Part shown: positions 5,259 to 7,644 of the stretch, in pieces
How the letters are laid out: each line of letters opens with the position of its first letter
Numbering within the stretch: the stretch's first letter is position 1
DNA from: Acidobacteriota bacterium
GTDB lineage: Bacteria; Acidobacteriota; Terriglobia; Terriglobales; Acidobacteriaceae
NCBI GenBank assembly: GCA_021778875.1
Contig: JAJYBT010000094.1
Span: 1-7,644 of the forward strand
DNA length: 7,644 nucleotides
Direction of reading: 5' to 3'
Notes under the pieces: model-generated
Seen by the model: only the letters and a program-made list of their open reading frames with translations
The model's database searches: none
What the model was told of the DNA's origin: nothing
Program-made: the position numbers and the translations under genes

Positions 5259-6545
5259 CTAGCGGTAGGAGTCGTCGCGGTGGATTACGAACTCGGGGTA
5301 GGCACCGCCGCCGAGTTCGTGGAGGTCCATGCCGATGCGCTCGCCGTCGGCTTCTACGCGGAAGGGGAGCACGCGGTTGAGGAGCCAGAACAAGAGATAG
5401 ACGAGCGGCAGGATGAGTCCGAGGAGGGTGGCGACGCCGACGAGCTGGGCGATGAGCTGGCCGGGCGCGGGGGCGAAGATGCCTGCGGCGATGAGTCCCC
5501 AGATGCCGCCGACGGCGTGTACGGAGATGGCTCCGGATGGGTCGTCGATGGAGAGGGCGAGCTCGAGGAGTTCGACGAAGACAGGGGTGATGATGCCGGC
5601 GACGATGCCGGCGATGAGGGCTTGAACGGGCGTGGCGACGCTGGCGCAGGCGCTGGAGGTGACGAGTCCGGCGAGCCATCCGTTGGCGCAGAGGCTTGCG
5701 TCGGGCTTGCCGAAGCGGATGCGGGTGATGGCAAAGGTAGCGGCGAGGGCTCCAGCGGCGGAGAGCAGCGTGCTGATGGCGACCACGGGCAGCGCGGTGG
5801 GCGTGATGTTGAGCCAGAGGATGGCTCCGGCCATGTTCCAGGCGAGCCAGCCGACGAGCGCGAGCAGGCAGCCGAAGAGGACGTAAACGGCGTTGTGGCC
5901 GGGCATGGCGGTGGAGAGGCCTTCGCGGGGGAACTTGCCTTTGCGCGGGCCGGCGATCCAGACGACGACGAGCGCGCTGAAGCCGCCGAGGACGTGGACG
6001 AGAGACGCTCCGCCGCCATCGAGGAAGCCTTGGCCGAGCGCGAAGTTGATGCCGAGTTGAGAGAGCCAGCCGGTTCCCCAAACCCAATAGGCAAGCAGGG
6101 GGAAGACGATGGCGGCGAGGATGGCGGCGCCTGCTGCGCCAGCGGCGATGCGCCAGCGATCTGCTCCCGAGCCCCAGGGAATGAGGACGGCGAGGGCGAC
6201 GGCGAGGAACTCGAAGAGGATGCCGAGCTGGGTCTGGACGGTTTCCGCGCCGAGTCCGCTGAGCGCGAAGTGTCCCTGTCCGATCCAGTTCCATGGCTTG
6301 CCGGCAATCTCAAAGAGATAGCCAGCGGGTGGATAGGCGAAGGTGGCGCCGATGAGCGCGAAGACGATGACGGCCACAGCGATGAGCACAAGACTGCCGA
6401 GCAACGACTGCGCAGCCGAGCGCGCACGGCCCAGGCCTGTGTTGATGAGCGCCACGCCCGCGATGGCGAGCGGCGCGAGGAGCAGGAGCACGAGGGTGAG
6501 AGCGAAAGCCGTCTCAGGGAAGGGAAGAGCTGCGAATGGATCCAT
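5259..6545 (-). CDS. amt: Ammonium transporter, Amt/MEP/Rh family
   Basis: 428-residue integral membrane protein moving ammonium/ammonia across the cytoplasmic membrane, with about 11 hydrophobic helices, the usual Amt length and a trimer in the family. The N-terminal segment is typical of Amt TM1. The pore twin histidines are kept: His184 in a D-G-G-G-A-S-L-V-H context, with Asp176 matching the structural aspartate, and His343 in I-S-V-H-A-V-G-G. A-Y-W-V-W-G at 152-157 keeps the substrate-site tryptophan region. In the helix that normally reads G-W-F-G-F-N-A-G-S the sequence is G-W-L-A-W-N-M-A-G (232-240), which puts Trp236 at the Phe215 gate position of E. coli AmtB and Gly240 at Ser219. 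The cytosolic tail has G-M-D-L-H-E-L-G-G-G-A-Y (405-415), a variant of the PII-interacting tail. No glnB/glnK gene is next to it in the window. GAGGAG lies 10 bases before the start, inside the upstream small gene. Confidence 0.93.
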   Translation of the reverse strand: MDPFAALPFPETAFALTLVLLLLAPLAIAGVALINTGLGRARSAAQSLLGSLVLIAVAVIVFALIGATFAYPPAGYLFEIAGKPWNWIGQGHFALSGLGAETVQTQLGILFEFLAVALAVLIPWGSGADRWRIAAGAAGAAILAAIVFPLLAYWVWGTGWLSQLGINFALGQGFLDGGGASLVHVLGGFSALVVVWIAGPRKGKFPREGLSTAMPGHNAVYVLFGCLLALVGWLAWNMAGAILWLNITPTALPVVAISTLLSAAGALAATFAITRIRFGKPDASLCANGWLAGLVTSSACASVATPVQALIAGIVAGIITPVFVELLELALSIDDPSGAISVHAVGGIWGLIAAGIFAPAPGQLIAQLVGVATLLGLILPLVYLLFWLLNRVLPFRVEADGERIGMDLHELGGGAYPEFVIHRDDSYR

Positions 6546-6547
6546 GG

Positions 6548-6724
6548 CTACTTTTCTCCTCGGTTCGCCATATTGGCGCGCACGGCTACAGTGAGGCCGA
6601 TGAGTTCGACGATCAGGCCGGATAGAACAAAGGCCGCGCGGGGCGCGGGCGAGGAAAACAGCACGATGGCTGCAACCGAGAGGAAGAATCCTGCTGGCAT
6701 GACCAGCAGTCCGGCGCTTTTCAT
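6548..6724 (-). CDS. Small membrane protein upstream of amt (58 residues), unknown function
   Basis: A 58-codon ORF starting MKSAGLLVMP and ending ANMANRGEK. It has two hydrophobic segments, about residues 4-24 and 30-48, separated by S-S-P-A-P-R, so a two-helix hairpin protein is likely. It starts with AAGGG 7 bases upstream (6732-6736). Its TAG stop is only 2 bp before the amt ATG, and the amt Shine-Dalgarno (6556-6561) lies within its last codons, the layout of a translationally coupled operon. A perfect 7-bp inverted repeat falls early in the ORF (6691-6709). I do not recognise a family. Its position suggests an accessory subunit of, or regulator for, Amt, but that is inference. The composition and reading frame agree with a real gene. 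Confidence 0.7.
   Translation of the reverse strand: MKSAGLLVMPAGFFLSVAAIVLFSSPAPRAAFVLSGLIVELIGLTVAVRANMANRGEK
6556..6561 (-). promoter_or_regulatory. Shine-Dalgarno of amt, inside the upstream small ORF
   Basis: GAGGAG on the minus strand, 10 bases before the amt start at 6545 and overlapping the last codons of the 58-residue ORF. Ribosomes finishing the small gene would reach the amt start directly. Confidence 0.65.
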
Positions 6725-6797
6725 GGTCCTACCCTTTCAAACTTGCATTTGATGGATGACCGCTCTCCAGACGCTTGCCCGAGAATGCTGGAGGAAT

Positions 6798-6813
6798 TTG
6801 CGATAGAGCGCAA
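6798..6813. promoter_or_regulatory. Short dyad in the divergent region, possible operator
   Basis: TTGCG-N6-CGCAA, a perfect 5-bp inverted repeat with a 6-base spacer. It lies between the amt operon (start 6724) and the divergent four-helix membrane protein gene (start 6947). Such dyads can bind a dimeric regulator, but this one is short enough to occur by chance. In the remaining 222 bp (6725-6946) no sigma-54 -24/-12 element and no clear sigma-70 promoter was found. Confidence 0.2.
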
Positions 6814-6933
6814 CTGGTTGAAAACGTCCTTATGCATTCTAAAGCATCTGAAGGTTAGCATTGAGGAGACGGTTGCTTTGTTGGCGCGCATTTGTGTTGC
6901 CGGGCCGCGCTACTTCTTCTTTCCTATTTCATC

Positions 6934-6938
6934 GGAGG
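6934..6938 (+). promoter_or_regulatory. Shine-Dalgarno that decides the start at 6947
   Basis: GGAGG, 8 bases before the ATG at 6947. The frame is open back to an ATG at 6743, but that longer form has no such site and would fill the divergent promoter region. Confidence 0.75.
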
Positions 6939-6946
6939 TCTTGTTG

Positions 6947-7306
6947 ATGAGTTATCTGAACCGGCTGGTGGCGAACCCGCTGGGCGCTTTCAGTGTGCTT
7001 TCTGTGGCGGCGTTTCTTGAGGTCTGGGGCGACACGTTTTTTCAGGTTAGCTTTTACCGCTCTGCCGGGATGGGGCGGGTGCTGGCGTTTGCGGCGGGCG
7101 TGGCGGTGCTGGCCTGCTACGGGTCAGTGGTCAACGTGCCGCAGTGGGATTTTGGCAAGCTGCTGGGCGTGTACGTGGTGCTGTTTTTTGTGATGGCGCA
7201 ACTGCTGGCGCGGGTGCGGTTTGGGCAGTCGCCCACGCCGCCGATTTATGCCGGCGGCGCGCTGATTGTGGCGGGCGGGCTGGTGATTGCGTTCTGGAAG
7301 GGGTGA
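6947..7306 (+). CDS. Small four-helix membrane protein, DMT/YnfA/SMR-like
   Basis: 119 residues with four likely membrane helices at about 13-33, 44-62, 70-90 and 99-116. The size and layout are those of the small multidrug resistance and YnfA (UPF0060) proteins of the drug/metabolite transporter superfamily. Glu25 sits in the first helix (A-F-L-E-V-W-G), as the membrane-embedded glutamate does in SMR and YnfA proteins. L-G-V-Y-V-V-L-F (73-80) and I-Y-A-G-G-A-L-I-V-A-G-G (100-111) resemble the third and fourth helices of YnfA. The substrate is unknown and the match is by eye, so transport of a small solute or cation is only a suggestion. Such proteins work as dimers, and only one gene is seen here. 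It is divergent from the amt operon and convergent with the TauE-like gene, 46 bp away, with no obvious terminator in the gap. Confidence 0.72.
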   Translation: MSYLNRLVANPLGAFSVLSVAAFLEVWGDTFFQVSFYRSAGMGRVLAFAAGVAVLACYGSVVNVPQWDFGKLLGVYVVLFFVMAQLLARVRFGQSPTPPIYAGGALIVAGGLVIAFWKG

Positions 7307-7352
7307 GCCTGGCGCTGGGGATCGTGGTGCGATGAGTTGGCGGCAGATCTGT

Positions 7353-7644
7353 TCAAATGCGGCTGGTGATTGCCTGATACATCAGGACTGCTCCGATGAT
7401 GCCGAGGCCGAGGTAAGCGTACTTCATGAAGACCTCGGCGCGCATGCGGTGATTGATGACTCTGCCGAGCAGGACGGCGGGCAGCATGACGGGCAAGGCG
7501 AGCAGATAGTAGCGCGTTACGGCGTGGACCCAGAGGCCGCTGAGCCAGTAGCCGGTCATGCCGATGAGGCTTGCCGGCAGGAAGTAGGCCTGCAAGGTGG
7601 CGCGGAAGTGCTGCGCTGACCATCGGCGCATGGAGCCGTAGATG
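7353..7644 (-). CDS. Sulfite exporter TauE/SafE (TSUP) family permease, C-terminal part, cut by window edge
   Basis: The frame is open through the window edge, and the residues before the internal ATG at 7631 (I-Y-G-S) continue the family motif, so that ATG is not the true start. The 96 visible residues read I-Y-G-S-M-R-R-W-S, then FRATLQAYFLPASLIGM, then two further hydrophobic helices. This is the characteristic C-terminal half-repeat of TSUP permeases, which are usually 240-300 residues with 7-8 helices. The family exports sulfite, sulfoacetate or other small organic and sulfur anions. The substrate here cannot be read from a fragment. The stop at 7353 is 46 bp from the stop of the convergent four-helix gene. 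Confidence 0.85.
   Translation of the reverse strand, partial: IYGSMRRWSAQHFRATLQAYFLPASLIGMTGYWLSGLWVHAVTRYYLLALPVMLPAVLLGRVINHRMRAEVFMKYAYLGLGIIGAVLMYQAITSRI

Noticed and set aside
5232..6752. A 506-codon open frame on the plus strand opposite amt, rich in Asp, Glu and Gly
   Set aside because: It is the antisense shadow of amt, kept open by GC-rich codons. Its highly acidic, low-complexity translation and the clear Amt family match on the other strand rule it out.
6743..6946. N-terminal extension (68 codons) of the four-helix membrane protein
   Set aside because: The frame is open, but GGAGG is correctly spaced only for the ATG at 6947. The extension resembles nothing and would occupy the divergent promoter region. 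A separate small protein there is not excluded but is not supported.
7353..7631. A complete 92-residue protein starting at the ATG at 7631
   Set aside because: The frame stays open to the window edge, and the preceding residues continue the TauE/SafE family motif, so the gene starts outside the window.

Overview
The window looks like a stretch of chromosome from a GC-rich soil bacterium, most probably an Acidobacteriota member of the Terriglobales/Acidobacteriaceae type. That placement is an inference. It rests on the style of the Ser/Thr kinase (an A-R-T-G-M-S nucleotide loop), a zinc-ribbon membrane protein, a hydrolase with an added C-terminal domain, and a pair of palindromic repeats of a kind I associate with that group. 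No phage, transposase, CRISPR array, rRNA or tRNA is visible. This is mostly ordinary housekeeping and accessory sequence.

Layout, left to right. (1) 1-472, minus: N-terminal half of HemB (porphobilinogen synthase), cut by the window edge. (2) 473-721: divergent intergenic region. (3) 722-2056, plus: exported S41-family peptidase with a PDZ-like region, a seven-glutamine tract after the signal peptide, and no Ser/Lys-type lysine. (4) 2068-2574, minus: small zinc-ribbon membrane protein, convergent with the peptidase 11 bp away. (5) 2709-3884, minus: secreted alpha/beta-hydrolase (esterase) with a C-terminal beta-rich domain. (6) 4053-5024, plus: Ser/Thr protein kinase with a single membrane helix at its extreme C-terminus. 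It is followed by two 45-bp palindromic repeats and a strong intrinsic terminator (5203-5240). (7) 6724 down to 5259, minus: a two-gene operon of a 58-residue membrane protein and an Amt-type ammonium transporter. The genes are 2 bp apart, and the transporter's Shine-Dalgarno sequence lies inside the small gene. (8) 6947-7306, plus: four-helix membrane protein resembling small DMT/YnfA/SMR proteins. (9) 7353-7644, minus: C-terminal end of a TauE/SafE (TSUP) permease, cut by the window edge.

The genes do not form one pathway. The clearest functional unit is the small membrane protein plus Amt, where overlapping signals suggest coupled translation. The most distinctive points are the unannotated 58-residue ORF, the substitutions at the conserved Phe-gate and substrate-site positions of Amt, the kinase lacking all three glycines of its nucleotide loop and any extracytoplasmic domain, and the paired repeats in the kinase 3' region. 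Several genes (hemB, the esterase, the kinase) lack a Shine-Dalgarno sequence. For hemB and the esterase, -10-like hexamers lie so close to the start codon that leaderless or nearly leaderless transcripts are possible.
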